DNA from: Planctomycetia bacterium
GTDB lineage: Bacteria; Planctomycetota; UBA1135; UBA2386
Direction: 5' to 3'
DNA length: 33,906 nucleotides
Assembly: GCA_005776475.1 (NCBI GenBank)
Contig: SXPB01000240.1
Location: forward strand, 1 to 33,906
Shown here: in pieces, positions 16,682-24,596 of the stretch
How positions within the stretch are numbered: position 1 is the stretch's first letter
Layout of the letters: each line of letters opens with the position of its first letter
Translations under genes and position numbers: made by a program
Notes under the pieces: model-generated
The model's input: only the letters and a program-made list of their open reading frames with translations
Database searches by the model: none
What the model was told of the DNA's origin: nothing

Positions 16682-17638
16682 ATGCGGCTGATCGAAGGCC
16701 TCGACGCCCTGCAGAAGCTGGATCTCGCCGCGCTCTACGGCGAGGCGCCGGCGAGCCATTCGGTGGTCGCGATCGGCGTCTTCGACGGCGTGCACCTCGG
16801 GCACCAACGGCTGCTGCACCAGCTGCTGGAAATGTCGTCGGTGCTGCAAGGCCTGCCGACCGTGGTGACGTTCGCCAACCATCCGGACCAGGTGCTGCAC
16901 GGCAAAGCACCGCCGCCGCTGGTCAGCGTGCCGCACCGGCTGCGCCTGCTGCGCCGCGCCGGCGTGGCGCGGCTCGTGTTGCTGCAGTTCGAACCGCGCC
17001 TGCAGAACATGACGCCGCGGGCGTTCGCCGAGGACATCCTGGCGAAGTCGCTGCGCACGCGCGGGCTCCTGCTCGGCTACGACTCCGCGCTGGGCAAGGA
17101 CCGCGCTGGCACGCCGGCGGTGTTCCGCGAACTGGGCGGCGAGCTCGGCTTCGAGGTGCGCACCGGGGCGCCGTTCGAAGTCGATGGGCAGGCGATCTCG
17201 TCGACGGCGATCCGCGATGCGATCCAACTCGGCGACCTGGCCCTCGCGCATCGCTTCCTCGGCCGCTTCCCCAGCGTGATCGGCACCGTCATCGCCGGCG
17301 ACGCGATCGGGCGGCAGCTGGGTTTCCCGACCGCCAACCTGCAACCCGAAGCCTGCGCGCTGCCGCCGCGCGGCGTCTACGCGGTGGAAGCGATCGTCGA
17401 TGGTGCGGTGCTGCCTGCGGTCGCGAACCTCGGCGTGGCACCGACGTTCGCCGGCAGCGGGACGAACGTGAAACTGGAAGTGCATCTGCTCGACTGGTCC
17501 GGCGACCTCTACGGGCGCGAACTCGAAGTCGCATTCCGGCTGCATCTGCGCGCGGAGAAGAAGTTCGGCGACGTCGCTCAACTGCAGGCGCAGATCGTTG
17601 CGGACGTGGCGGCGGCGCGGCTGGCCCTGCGCGCGTGA
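16682..17638 (+). CDS. ribF: Bifunctional riboflavin kinase/FAD synthetase
   Basis: A 318-residue enzyme making FMN and then FAD from riboflavin. The N-terminal nucleotidyltransferase domain has GVFDGVHLGH (32-41), a GYDSALGKDRAG loop, and SSTAIR near 178-183. The C-terminal flavokinase domain has GFPTANL (about 218-224), GVYAVEA, and the VANLGVAPTF segment. It lies downstream of def on the same strand. Flavin supply is relevant to the two flavoproteins nearby (DprE1-like and COG2907), though no direct link is shown. It converges on the lipid cluster. Confidence 0.96.
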   Translation: MRLIEGLDALQKLDLAALYGEAPASHSVVAIGVFDGVHLGHQRLLHQLLEMSSVLQGLPTVVTFANHPDQVLHGKAPPPLVSVPHRLRLLRRAGVARLVLLQFEPRLQNMTPRAFAEDILAKSLRTRGLLLGYDSALGKDRAGTPAVFRELGGELGFEVRTGAPFEVDGQAISSTAIRDAIQLGDLALAHRFLGRFPSVIGTVIAGDAIGRQLGFPTANLQPEACALPPRGVYAVEAIVDGAVLPAVANLGVAPTFAGSGTNVKLEVHLLDWSGDLYGRELEVAFRLHLRAEKKFGDVAQLQAQIVADVAAARLALRA

Positions 17639-17648
17639 GACGTGACGA

Positions 17649-17662
17649 GCGCCGTGTGGCGC
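17649..17662. terminator. Hairpin between ribF and the lipid operon
   Basis: GCGCC-GTGT-GGCGC is a 5-bp GC stem with a 4-nt loop in the 28-nt gap between two convergent genes, a plausible short bidirectional terminator. No T-tract follows. Confidence 0.4.
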
Positions 17663-17666
17663 CGGC

Positions 17667-18002
17667 TCAGGCGATCGCGAGGACGACGACGACGGTCGCG
17701 ATGCCGACGCCAAACACCAACAACCCCCACCGTCGCAGAACTGGCGACGCCGCGGGCCGGCGCGCGACGATGCCGCCGATTCCGGCCACGGCGAGCGCCC
17801 CACACACCAGGCTGCGCCGCAGTTCCGCCTCCGGCGCGCAGGTGACGAGGAAGTAGAGCACCACCGCCAAGGCGACGCAGCCTTCGGCGACGAGCCCACA
17901 GGCACGCAGCTGCCACGGTTGTCGAGCCCACGCCTCAGGCTCCGCCTTCCACCGCTGCCACCACGCCCACAGACGGCTGTCGCGACGACTCATCTCCTTC
18001 AC
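17667..18002 (-). CDS. Small membrane protein, last gene of the lipid operon
   Basis: A 111-residue protein with no recognised family. The N-terminus is tryptophan- and arginine-rich (RLWAWWQRWKAEPEAWARQPWQLR), followed by hydrophobic stretches ACGLVAEGCVALAVVLYFLV, SLVCGALAVAGIGGIVA and GLLVFGVGIATVVVVLAIA, giving about three helices. GTG 18002 overlaps the CFA synthase stop by 4 nt, as at the other junctions of this operon. ATG 17993 is an alternative, but AAGGAG abuts it with no spacing. It could anchor the lipid-modifying enzymes at the membrane (inference). Confidence 0.65.
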   Translation of the reverse strand: MKEMSRRDSRLWAWWQRWKAEPEAWARQPWQLRACGLVAEGCVALAVVLYFLVTCAPEAELRRSLVCGALAVAGIGGIVARRPAASPVLRRWGLLVFGVGIATVVVVLAIA

Positions 18003-19255
18003 CCGCCGGCGCGACGGAAGCGGAGATGGCACACGCCGATGTGCCGTTCGCGGAAGCCTGCCTCGCAGTAGGCGAAGTAGTACTCCCACGCCCGCAGCAG
18101 TGCGGGGCCACCCCGCAGCAGGAACGGGTCCGGCGCGGCCAGCATCCGCTCGCGCCAGCGCTGCAGCGTGGTCGCGTAGTGCAACCCGAAGTCCTCGACG
18201 TGCTCCAGGTGCAGGTCGGTGTGCGCCGACGCCGCGGACACCAGCGCCTGCACCGATGGAATGAAGCTGCCGGGAAACACGTGCCGCCGGATGTAGTCCA
18301 CCATCCGCAGCGCCGCGTCGTAGTGCTGGTGCTGGATCGTGATCGCCTGCAGCCCCAACAGGCCGCCCGGCCGCAGCCGGCTTGCACACACCCGCAGGAA
18401 CGTCGGCAAGAACCTGGCGCCGACCGCTTCGACCATCTCGCAGGACAGCAGCTTGTCGAAGGTGCCGTCGAGATCGCGGTAGTCACGTTGCAACAGCTGC
18501 ACCCGATGCCCCAGCCCTCGTTGCAGCACGTTGCGCTTCGCGTGCTCGTGCTGGTTCTTCGAGATCGTGGTCGTCGTCACCTTCGCGCCGAACTCCGCCG
18601 CGGCGCACATCGCCAGGCTGCCCCAGCCGCTGCCGATCTCGAGCAACCGTTCGTCGCGCTGCAAATCGACCAAGCGACAGAGCCGGCGCAGCTTGTTCTG
18701 TTGCGCCTGCTCCATCGATTCGCCCGCGTGCTCGAACCACGCCGACGAATAGGTCATCGTCGGGTCGAGGAAGTGCGCGAACAGATCGTCGCCGAGGTCG
18801 TAGTGATCGCGGATGTTGGCACGACTGCCGGTGTGGCTGTTGCGCCGCAGGAACTGCCCGAGCCGCAGGAACAGGCGCCGCGGCCACGACCAGGGCGTCA
18901 GGTGCATGCCCAGCAGAACGTCGCGATCGGCGACGAACAGCCGCTGCAGGGCGACCAGGTCCGAACACGACCATTGTCTCGCCACGAACGCTTCGCCGGC
19001 GCCGACGTCGCCGCCGAACGCCAGCGCCGACCACGTCGCCGCATCGTGCACCGCAAGCTGGATCGTGCCGAACCGTCCCGAGGGGTCGCCGAGCAGTTCT
19101 TCGCCGTGCGCACAGCGCAGCAGGATCGCCCCGGAACGCAATTGCCGCAGCTGCGCCACGGCACCGGCGCGCAGGCGTCGCTGCAGCGAGGTCGGCTGCG
19201 GCGAGCGCACGGCGCCGGCGGCGTGGCCGTCGGCAATGAGGATCGAACCGGTCAT
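17999..19255 (-). CDS. cfa: Cyclopropane-fatty-acyl-phospholipid synthase family protein
   Basis: A 418-residue enzyme, near the usual CFA synthase length. It should transfer a methyl (methylene) group from S-adenosylmethionine to a double bond in phospholipid acyl chains at the membrane surface. Visible are the DHYDLGDDLFAHFLDPTMTYSSAWF substrate region (about 149-173), the SAM site LLEIGSGWGSLAM, SCEMVEAVG, and YDAALRMVDYIRRHVFPGSFIPS. The start overlaps the DUF1365 stop by 4 nt (ATGA). Order COG2907-DUF1365-CFA is a recurrent bacterial gene set. The product may be a cyclopropane, a branched methyl chain or another derivative; sequence alone does not decide. Confidence 0.92.
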   Translation of the reverse strand: MTGSILIADGHAAGAVRSPQPTSLQRRLRAGAVAQLRQLRSGAILLRCAHGEELLGDPSGRFGTIQLAVHDAATWSALAFGGDVGAGEAFVARQWSCSDLVALQRLFVADRDVLLGMHLTPWSWPRRLFLRLGQFLRRNSHTGSRANIRDHYDLGDDLFAHFLDPTMTYSSAWFEHAGESMEQAQQNKLRRLCRLVDLQRDERLLEIGSGWGSLAMCAAAEFGAKVTTTTISKNQHEHAKRNVLQRGLGHRVQLLQRDYRDLDGTFDKLLSCEMVEAVGARFLPTFLRVCASRLRPGGLLGLQAITIQHQHYDAALRMVDYIRRHVFPGSFIPSVQALVSAASAHTDLHLEHVEDFGLHYATTLQRWRERMLAAPDPFLLRGGPALLRAWEYYFAYCEAGFRERHIGVCHLRFRRAGG

Positions 19256-20022
19256 CGCTTCTTCGGGTGCACGTGGAACGGAGCGCGTTTGCAGAAGAGC
19301 CGGAAGGCGTGCCAGTGGATCATGAACGACACCTTGGCGGTCATCCACGGATGTCGCAGCAGCGCCCGCCACAGATTGCCCGTAGTCCATTCGCGCCGCT
19401 CGACGTTCAGGGTGGCGTCGAACACCACCTGGTCGGCGCGCACGTTGTCCATGTGCACGCACAGGTGCTTCCCCGGCGGCGTGAACGACCAACGGTAGCC
19501 GAGTTCCATCGGCTGGAAGGGACTCACGTGGAAGGCCTTCGGGAACGTCGCCCGCAGGGTGCCGTCGGCCTGTCCGGCGGCAGCGCCGAGCGCGTAGTGA
19601 TGCCGCTCGCCCCACGGCGTGTTGGTGATCTCGGCGAGCACCGCGGTGACGCGTTCGTGGTCGTCGAAGCAGTAGTAGAAGGTCACCGGGTTGAACACGT
19701 AGCCGAAGCAACGCAGGTTGGTCAGCATGCGGACCGGCCCCGTGGGCCGCGTGCCGAGCTTCGCCGCCACCGCATCGCGCACTGCTTCGGCGAGGGGCTG
19801 GTCCGGGGGCCCGAAGTAGTCGCGTCGCCGAAACCGGATCGGCGCCGGTCGGCGGGCCGAGAAGAACCAGCGTCCGGCGAACGCGCGCTCGACTTCGTCG
19901 AGATCGAGCCACGCCATCCACACCCGGGTCGAGAAACAGTCTTCCTTGGCCGTGAACCGCCGGTGCCGCACGCGCCCGACGTACAGCGCACTGTGCAGCG
20001 AGCCTGCCGCCGCCGCCGTCAC
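19252..20022 (-). CDS. DUF1365 family protein
   Basis: A 256-residue member of DUF1365. The hallmark FGYVFNPVTFYYCFD lies near residues 105-120; others are a VRHRRF segment near the start and a K-hydrophobic-MIHWHAFRLF tail. The biochemical role is not established, but the family occurs next to CFA synthases and COG2907 flavoproteins, which implies a step in acyl-chain modification. The GTG start overlaps the upstream stop by 4 nt (GTGA), so translation is probably coupled. Confidence 0.9.
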   Translation of the reverse strand: MTAAAAGSLHSALYVGRVRHRRFTAKEDCFSTRVWMAWLDLDEVERAFAGRWFFSARRPAPIRFRRRDYFGPPDQPLAEAVRDAVAAKLGTRPTGPVRMLTNLRCFGYVFNPVTFYYCFDDHERVTAVLAEITNTPWGERHHYALGAAAGQADGTLRATFPKAFHVSPFQPMELGYRWSFTPPGKHLCVHMDNVRADQVVFDATLNVERREWTTGNLWRALLRHPWMTAKVSFMIHWHAFRLFCKRAPFHVHPKKR

Positions 20023-21311
20023 GCGCGCTCCTGCGGCAGGGGCTCGCGCAGGCCGAAATCGGCAGCGACGGCGAGCCCGGCTTGCACGCCATCCTCATGG
20101 AAACCAAAGCCGCACCAGGCGCCGCAGTACCAGACTCGCGCACTGCCGTTGACCGCCGCAACGGTCGCCTGGGCCCGCACGCCCGCCGCGTCGAACACCG
20201 GATGGTGGTAGACGAAGCGCCTGAGCACCTGCTCCGGAGCGATCGCGTCGCTGCGATTCAGGGTGACGCTGTGGACCGCGGGGTCGGCCAGCCCCTGCAG
20301 CAGGTTCATGTTGTAGGTCACGGTCGCGCGCCGTTGCGGCACCACCGGGAGGTGGTAGTTCCACGCCGCCCACGCGCGACGACGCACCGGCAGCAGACGC
20401 GTGTCCGTGTGCAGCAGCACGTCGTTCTCCTGGTACGGAATGGCACCGAGCAGGTTGCGTTCCGGCTCGGTCGGGTCAGCCAGCATGCGCAGCGCCTGGT
20501 CGGTGTGCGTGGCCACGACCGCACCATCGAAGCGCTCGACCGGCTGCCCTGCCACTTTCACCTGCACACCATCGGGATCACGCTGCAGCGATTCGACCGG
20601 CGAGCGCAGTCGGATGCAGCCGGCGAACGGTTTCGTCAGTGGCCCGAGGTAGCTGCGCGAGCCCCCCACCACCGTGAACCACTGCGGCCGGTCGTTCACC
20701 GTCAACATGCCGTGGTTGCCGAAGAAGCGGACGAAGAAGCACGCGGGCATCGACAACAGGCGGTCCGGTTCGGCCGACCAGATCGCCGCCATCATCGGGA
20801 TGAGGTAGTGCTCGGCGAAACGACGCCCGAAGCGGCCACGTTCCAGCACTTCCCGGAGCGGCGCCTCGCTGGCGGCAAACGACGGCGCCAGCCGGTGGAA
20901 GCGCACGATGTCCCACAGCATGCGATGGAACGAAGGGCGCAACAGGTTGCGGCGCTGCGCGAAGACCTGGCCGAGGTTGCCGCCGTTCCACTCGAAGCCG
21001 GTTCGCTCGCAACGCACACTGAACCCCATCGTCGTCGGCCGCAGCGGCACCGACAGGCGCGCCATCAGGGCCAGGAAGCCCGGATAGGTGCGGTCGTTGC
21101 AGACGATGAAGCCGGTGTCGACCGCGAGTGGGCCGCTGGCGCCCGCGACATCGACGGTGTGGGTGTGGCCGCCGATGCGATCCGCAGCCTCGAAGACCAC
21201 CAGATCGTGGACCCTGGCCAGGCGCTCGGCAGCGACCAACCCGGCGATGCCGGTGCCGATGATCGCCAGGCGCTTGCGGCCTGGGCCAAGGGCCGCCGCC
21301 GCCTTCATCAT
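20019..21311 (-). CDS. COG2907-type FAD-dependent oxidoreductase (amine-oxidase fold)
   Basis: A 430-residue flavoprotein. The dinucleotide-binding motif GTGIAG is at 19-24, followed by the FEAADRIGGHTHT segment that binds FAD, and DTGFIVCNDRTYPGF. The C-terminal end has YCGAWCGFGFHEDGVQAGL, the second FAD contact. This family is annotated as a predicted NAD/FAD-binding protein and travels with DUF1365 and CFA synthase. It could oxidise or reduce an acyl-chain intermediate. It begins ATGATG overlapping the desaturase stop by 4 nt. Confidence 0.9.
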   Translation of the reverse strand: MMKAAAALGPGRKRLAIIGTGIAGLVAAERLARVHDLVVFEAADRIGGHTHTVDVAGASGPLAVDTGFIVCNDRTYPGFLALMARLSVPLRPTTMGFSVRCERTGFEWNGGNLGQVFAQRRNLLRPSFHRMLWDIVRFHRLAPSFAASEAPLREVLERGRFGRRFAEHYLIPMMAAIWSAEPDRLLSMPACFFVRFFGNHGMLTVNDRPQWFTVVGGSRSYLGPLTKPFAGCIRLRSPVESLQRDPDGVQVKVAGQPVERFDGAVVATHTDQALRMLADPTEPERNLLGAIPYQENDVLLHTDTRLLPVRRRAWAAWNYHLPVVPQRRATVTYNMNLLQGLADPAVHSVTLNRSDAIAPEQVLRRFVYHHPVFDAAGVRAQATVAAVNGSARVWYCGAWCGFGFHEDGVQAGLAVAADFGLREPLPQERA

Positions 21312-22267
21312 CCGCGGATGCGACGGGCGTCGTTGCGGGCGCGGGCCGGCAGCGGCCGCAGCTCATGCACGAGGCCGAACAGGGCGAGCACCCGCAGGCC
21401 GTAGTAGGCGCAATCGATCTCCCACCAACGGAAGCCCTGGCGCACGGTCCCTGGGCACCAATGGTGGTTGTTGTGCCAACCTTCGCCCAGCGTGATCAAC
21501 GCCAGCAGGAACGAGTTCTTGCTCTTGTCCTTGGTTGGCCACACGCGCTTGCCCATCAGGTGGGCGAGGCTGTTGATCGAAGCCGTGCCGTGGAACAGCA
21601 ACGTCGTCGAGATGCTGTAGCCCCAGACGCCCATCTGCAGCGCGTCCGTGCCGAGCGACGGCGCCCACGCTTCGAGGGCAGCCCCGAGGCCGAGCAGCGC
21701 GCCGAGCAGCAGCAACGGGACCACGAGATCGTTGCGGTCGAGCCAGCGCAACTCGGGGTAACACGCCAGGTCCGGAACCTGGGCCAGGTCGGTCTTGTGG
21801 TGCCGCGGCGAAGCGATCCAGCCGATGTGCGACCACAGGAAGCCGTGCGCATGCGGCGAATGCGCATCCATGTCGGTGTCGCTGAAGCGATGGTGCTTGC
21901 GATGGTGTGCCGCCCACCACAGCGGTCCACGCTGCGTCGCCGAAGAGCCGAGCAGGGCGCCAACGAACTGCATCACGCGCCCGACCCGGAACGTGCGGTG
22001 CGAGAAGTAGCGGTGGTAGAAAGCCGTGATCCCGAACATGCGCACCAGGTACAGTGCGACGCACACGATGACCGCGACCGGGCTCCAGCCGGTGAAGAAC
22101 ACCAGTCCGCAGGTGGCCTGCAGCACCAGCATCGGCACGATCCGGCCCCACGCAATGCGTTCGCCAACACCACGCGCCGGCGGCCGCGGCACCTCGTGCA
22201 CAACCTCGATCTCCGGAGCTTCGAGCGTAGCGGTGGTAGTGTGAGTGTCTGGTTCGTCCGACTGCAT
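21308..22267 (-). CDS. Membrane fatty-acid desaturase (acyl-CoA delta-9 type)
   Basis: A 319-residue di-iron desaturase. Three histidine boxes are visible: HRYFSH, HHRKHH and HNNHH (in GEGWHNNHHWCPG), with four hydrophobic helices in two pairs. It would introduce a double bond into acyl chains at the inner membrane, supplying the substrate for the CFA-type enzymes encoded downstream. ATG 22267 is used; a GTG within the acidic N-terminus with GGAG upstream is a possible shorter start. It is the first gene of the five-gene minus operon and is divergent from the DUF1295 gene by only 26 nt. Confidence 0.92.
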   Translation of the reverse strand: MQSDEPDTHTTTATLEAPEIEVVHEVPRPPARGVGERIAWGRIVPMLVLQATCGLVFFTGWSPVAVIVCVALYLVRMFGITAFYHRYFSHRTFRVGRVMQFVGALLGSSATQRGPLWWAAHHRKHHRFSDTDMDAHSPHAHGFLWSHIGWIASPRHHKTDLAQVPDLACYPELRWLDRNDLVVPLLLLGALLGLGAALEAWAPSLGTDALQMGVWGYSISTTLLFHGTASINSLAHLMGKRVWPTKDKSKNSFLLALITLGEGWHNNHHWCPGTVRQGFRWWEIDCAYYGLRVLALFGLVHELRPLPARARNDARRIRG

Positions 22268-22293
22268 TCGAGGGGTCGCCTTGGCGAGGGAAG
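22268..22293. promoter_or_regulatory. 26-nt gap between divergent lipid operons
   Basis: Only 26 nt separate the two start codons. Any promoters must overlap the opposite 5' coding region, giving potential co-regulation, or true starts lie further downstream. The plus gene has GAGGGA just upstream of its ATG. A TTGACG on the minus strand (about 22317-22322) is a possible -35, but the spacing to a -10 is poor. Confidence 0.3.
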
Positions 22294-23142
22294 ATGCAAC
22301 CGGCTCCGGCCGGGGCACGTCAATCTTCGACTCCACAATCGGAAAACCAAAGCCAGCAAGTCGTGACTCTCCTCCTTCTTGTGGCCACCAGTGCTTCGTT
22401 CGCGCTGCTCTGGTGGCGTCAGACCCGCACACGCAACGCGACCTCGGTCGATGCGGCCTGGGCGATCGCGATCGGTGGGCTTGGACTCGCGTGTGCGGTC
22501 TTCGGCAGCGGATCTCCCCTGCAGCGCATTCTCGCCGCATGCATTGTCGGCACTTGGAGTGCACGCCTGTCCTGGCACCTGCTCGCCCACCGCGTGCTCG
22601 GCCACGCAACGGAAGATGGCCGCTACCGGGCGATGCGTGAGGTCTGGGGTGCCCGCGCCAACTTCTGGCTGTTCTTCTTCTACCAGGCGCAGGCGGGTGC
22701 GGCGGTGGTGTTCACGCTGCCCTTCTGGTGGCTCGCCGCGCACGAAGCGACGGCCCTGAGCCCGAGCCAGTGGTGCGGACTCGCGGTGTGTGTGGTGTCC
22801 GTCGCTGGCGAGAGCCTGGCCGACCGCCAGCTGGAACGACACCGCCGCGACCCGGCGCAGCGGGGCCGCACCTGCCGATCCGGCCTGTGGCGATACAGCC
22901 GCCACCCGAACTACTTCTTCGAGTGGACGACGTGGTGTGGCATCGCGCTGATCGCCGCACCTGCTGCCGGCTGGCTCGCGCTGGTCCAACCGGCCGTGAT
23001 GTACGTCCTGGTCCGCTACCTGAGCGGCGTGCCCTTCACCGAGCTGCAGGCCTGCAAGAGCCGCGGCGAGGACTACCGCCGCTACCAGCAGGAGACGAGC
23101 GCGTTCGTGCCCTGGTGGCCACGCCGCATCGACACCCCATGA
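22294..23142 (+). CDS. DUF1295 integral membrane protein
   Basis: A 282-residue protein with about six or seven transmembrane helices, belonging to DUF1295 (related to steroid 5-alpha-reductase and isoprenylcysteine methyltransferase folds). The diagnostic C-terminal region is present: SGLWRYSRHPNYFFEWTTW (about 200-218), then GVPFTELQACKSRGEDYRRY. Family members are thought to act as membrane reductases or oxidoreductases on lipids. It overlaps the next gene by 4 nt, so the two proteins are made together. ATG 22294 has GAGGGAAG upstream. Confidence 0.9.
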   Translation: MQPAPAGARQSSTPQSENQSQQVVTLLLLVATSASFALLWWRQTRTRNATSVDAAWAIAIGGLGLACAVFGSGSPLQRILAACIVGTWSARLSWHLLAHRVLGHATEDGRYRAMREVWGARANFWLFFFYQAQAGAAVVFTLPFWWLAAHEATALSPSQWCGLAVCVVSVAGESLADRQLERHRRDPAQRGRTCRSGLWRYSRHPNYFFEWTTWCGIALIAAPAAGWLALVQPAVMYVLVRYLSGVPFTELQACKSRGEDYRRYQQETSAFVPWWPRRIDTP

Positions 23143-24170
23143 CTGCTTCACGCACCGAACGCTGGCTCGAGCGCGGCCTGCTACCCGACTGGATGATCCG
23201 ACTCGGCATCCGCCGGCTGTTGCGCGCGCGGCTCGTGGCCGAACATGCCGACGACCCCGAACTCGCTGCCGAACGGCTGCGCAGCTGGGTCGCGGAATGC
23301 GACCGCAGCCCGATCGCGATCGAAACCGGCGCCGCCAACGCACAACACTACGAAGTGCCGGCGGCGTTCTACGCCAAGGTTCTCGGTCGCCACCGCAAGT
23401 ACAGTTCGGGCCTGTGGACGACAGCGCGCGACCTCGACGAGGCCGAAGCCGCGATGCTGGCGCTGACCTGCGCCCGGGCCGGAATCCGCGACGGCGACGC
23501 CGTGCTCGACCTCGGCTGCGGCTGGGGCTCGGCGTCCCTGTGGATTGCGCGCCAGTTCCCGAAGTGCACCGTGGTCGGCGTCAGCAACTCGGCGAGCCAA
23601 CGCGCCGACATCCTGGCGCGCGCGGCGGCCGAGAACCTGCGCAACGTCGAGATCGTCACCGCCGACGCCAACACGTTCACGCCTGGCCGCACGTTCGATC
23701 GCATCGTCTCGATCGAGATGATGGAGCACACGCGCAACTGGCGCGCCCTGCTGCAGCGCGCCGCCAGCTGGCTCGAGCCGGCGGGGACCATGTTCGTGCA
23801 CGTCTTCACGCACGCCACGGTCGGCTACCCGTTCGCCGTCGACGGGGACGGCGACTGGATGGCCCGGCACTTCTTCACAGGCGGCCAGATGCCGGCCGAC
23901 GCGCAGATGCTGTACTTCCAGGACCACTTTGCCGTGGCCGGCCACTGGCGAGTGAACGGACAGCACTACGGCCGCACCGCCGAAGCCTGGCTCGCCAACT
24001 TCGATCGGCACCGGCGCGAACTCGACCCGGTGCTGGCGCCGGCCTACGGCCCGCGTGCCCACGCGATGGCGAACCTGTGGCGCGTGTTCTTCCTCGCCTG
24101 CGCCGAACTCTGGAACTACGCCGGCGGCCGCGAGTGGCTGGTTTCGCACTACCTGCTGCGGCGCCGTTGA
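23139..24170 (+). CDS. CFA-synthase-like SAM-dependent methyltransferase (second copy)
   Basis: A 343-residue methyltransferase of the cyclopropane synthase/coclaurine N-methyltransferase group. The SAM motif VLDLGCGWGSASL is near 121-133, followed by GVSNSASQR, IVSIEMMEHTRNW and a hydrophobic C-terminal region. It lacks the long N-terminal domain of the CFA synthase at 17999-19255 and is only distantly similar to it, so it probably has a different acceptor. Start ATG 23139 overlaps the DUF1295 stop (ATGA). Confidence 0.9.
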   Translation: MTASRTERWLERGLLPDWMIRLGIRRLLRARLVAEHADDPELAAERLRSWVAECDRSPIAIETGAANAQHYEVPAAFYAKVLGRHRKYSSGLWTTARDLDEAEAAMLALTCARAGIRDGDAVLDLGCGWGSASLWIARQFPKCTVVGVSNSASQRADILARAAAENLRNVEIVTADANTFTPGRTFDRIVSIEMMEHTRNWRALLQRAASWLEPAGTMFVHVFTHATVGYPFAVDGDGDWMARHFFTGGQMPADAQMLYFQDHFAVAGHWRVNGQHYGRTAEAWLANFDRHRRELDPVLAPAYGPRAHAMANLWRVFFLACAELWNYAGGREWLVSHYLLRRR

Positions 24171-24287
24171 CCAGAACCGCGGTGGCAACGAAGCCACCGA
24201 CGAGCCGCATCTTCGCGCTTGCGCACCGTTGGCGACCTCGCTAGCGTTCCGCGCCCCGTTGTCCTCCCGGAGGGCGCGGCACTGGTT

Positions 24288-24363
24288 GGGCAGATAGCTC
24301 AGTTGGTAGAGCACGGCACTGAAAATGCCGGGGTCGCCAGTTCAACCCTGGCTCTGCCCACCA
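24288..24363 (+). tRNA. tRNA-Phe (anticodon GAA)
   Basis: A 76-nt cloverleaf: acceptor GGGCAGA/TCTGCCC, D-arm GCTC/GAGC, anticodon stem CGGCA/TGCCG with loop CTGAAAA (anticodon GAA), T-arm GCCAG/CTGGC with TTCAACC loop, discriminator A and an encoded CCA end. GTTTTTC follows directly and may help termination. The gene stands alone between the lipid cluster and the second squalene-oxidase-repeat gene. Confidence 0.97.
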
Positions 24364-24596
24364 GTTTTTCTCTCCCTGCTCGCCCCGCAGGATGTGGCTG
24401 AGCCGGTCGAAGAGGGCGCCTCGGCGCGCGCTGCGAGCCCCTCACGGCGGCGCCGATTCGAAGAATCGTGGCACGCGAGCGAACCCGTTCGCACCACGCC
24501 TCGTTGGGACACTTGTCTGACGAGAGCCTGGCCGCCGTCGTCCCGGCGCCGCTCGCCAGTGCGGGAAACCTTGACCCTTCGTGGAGATCCCCTGCC

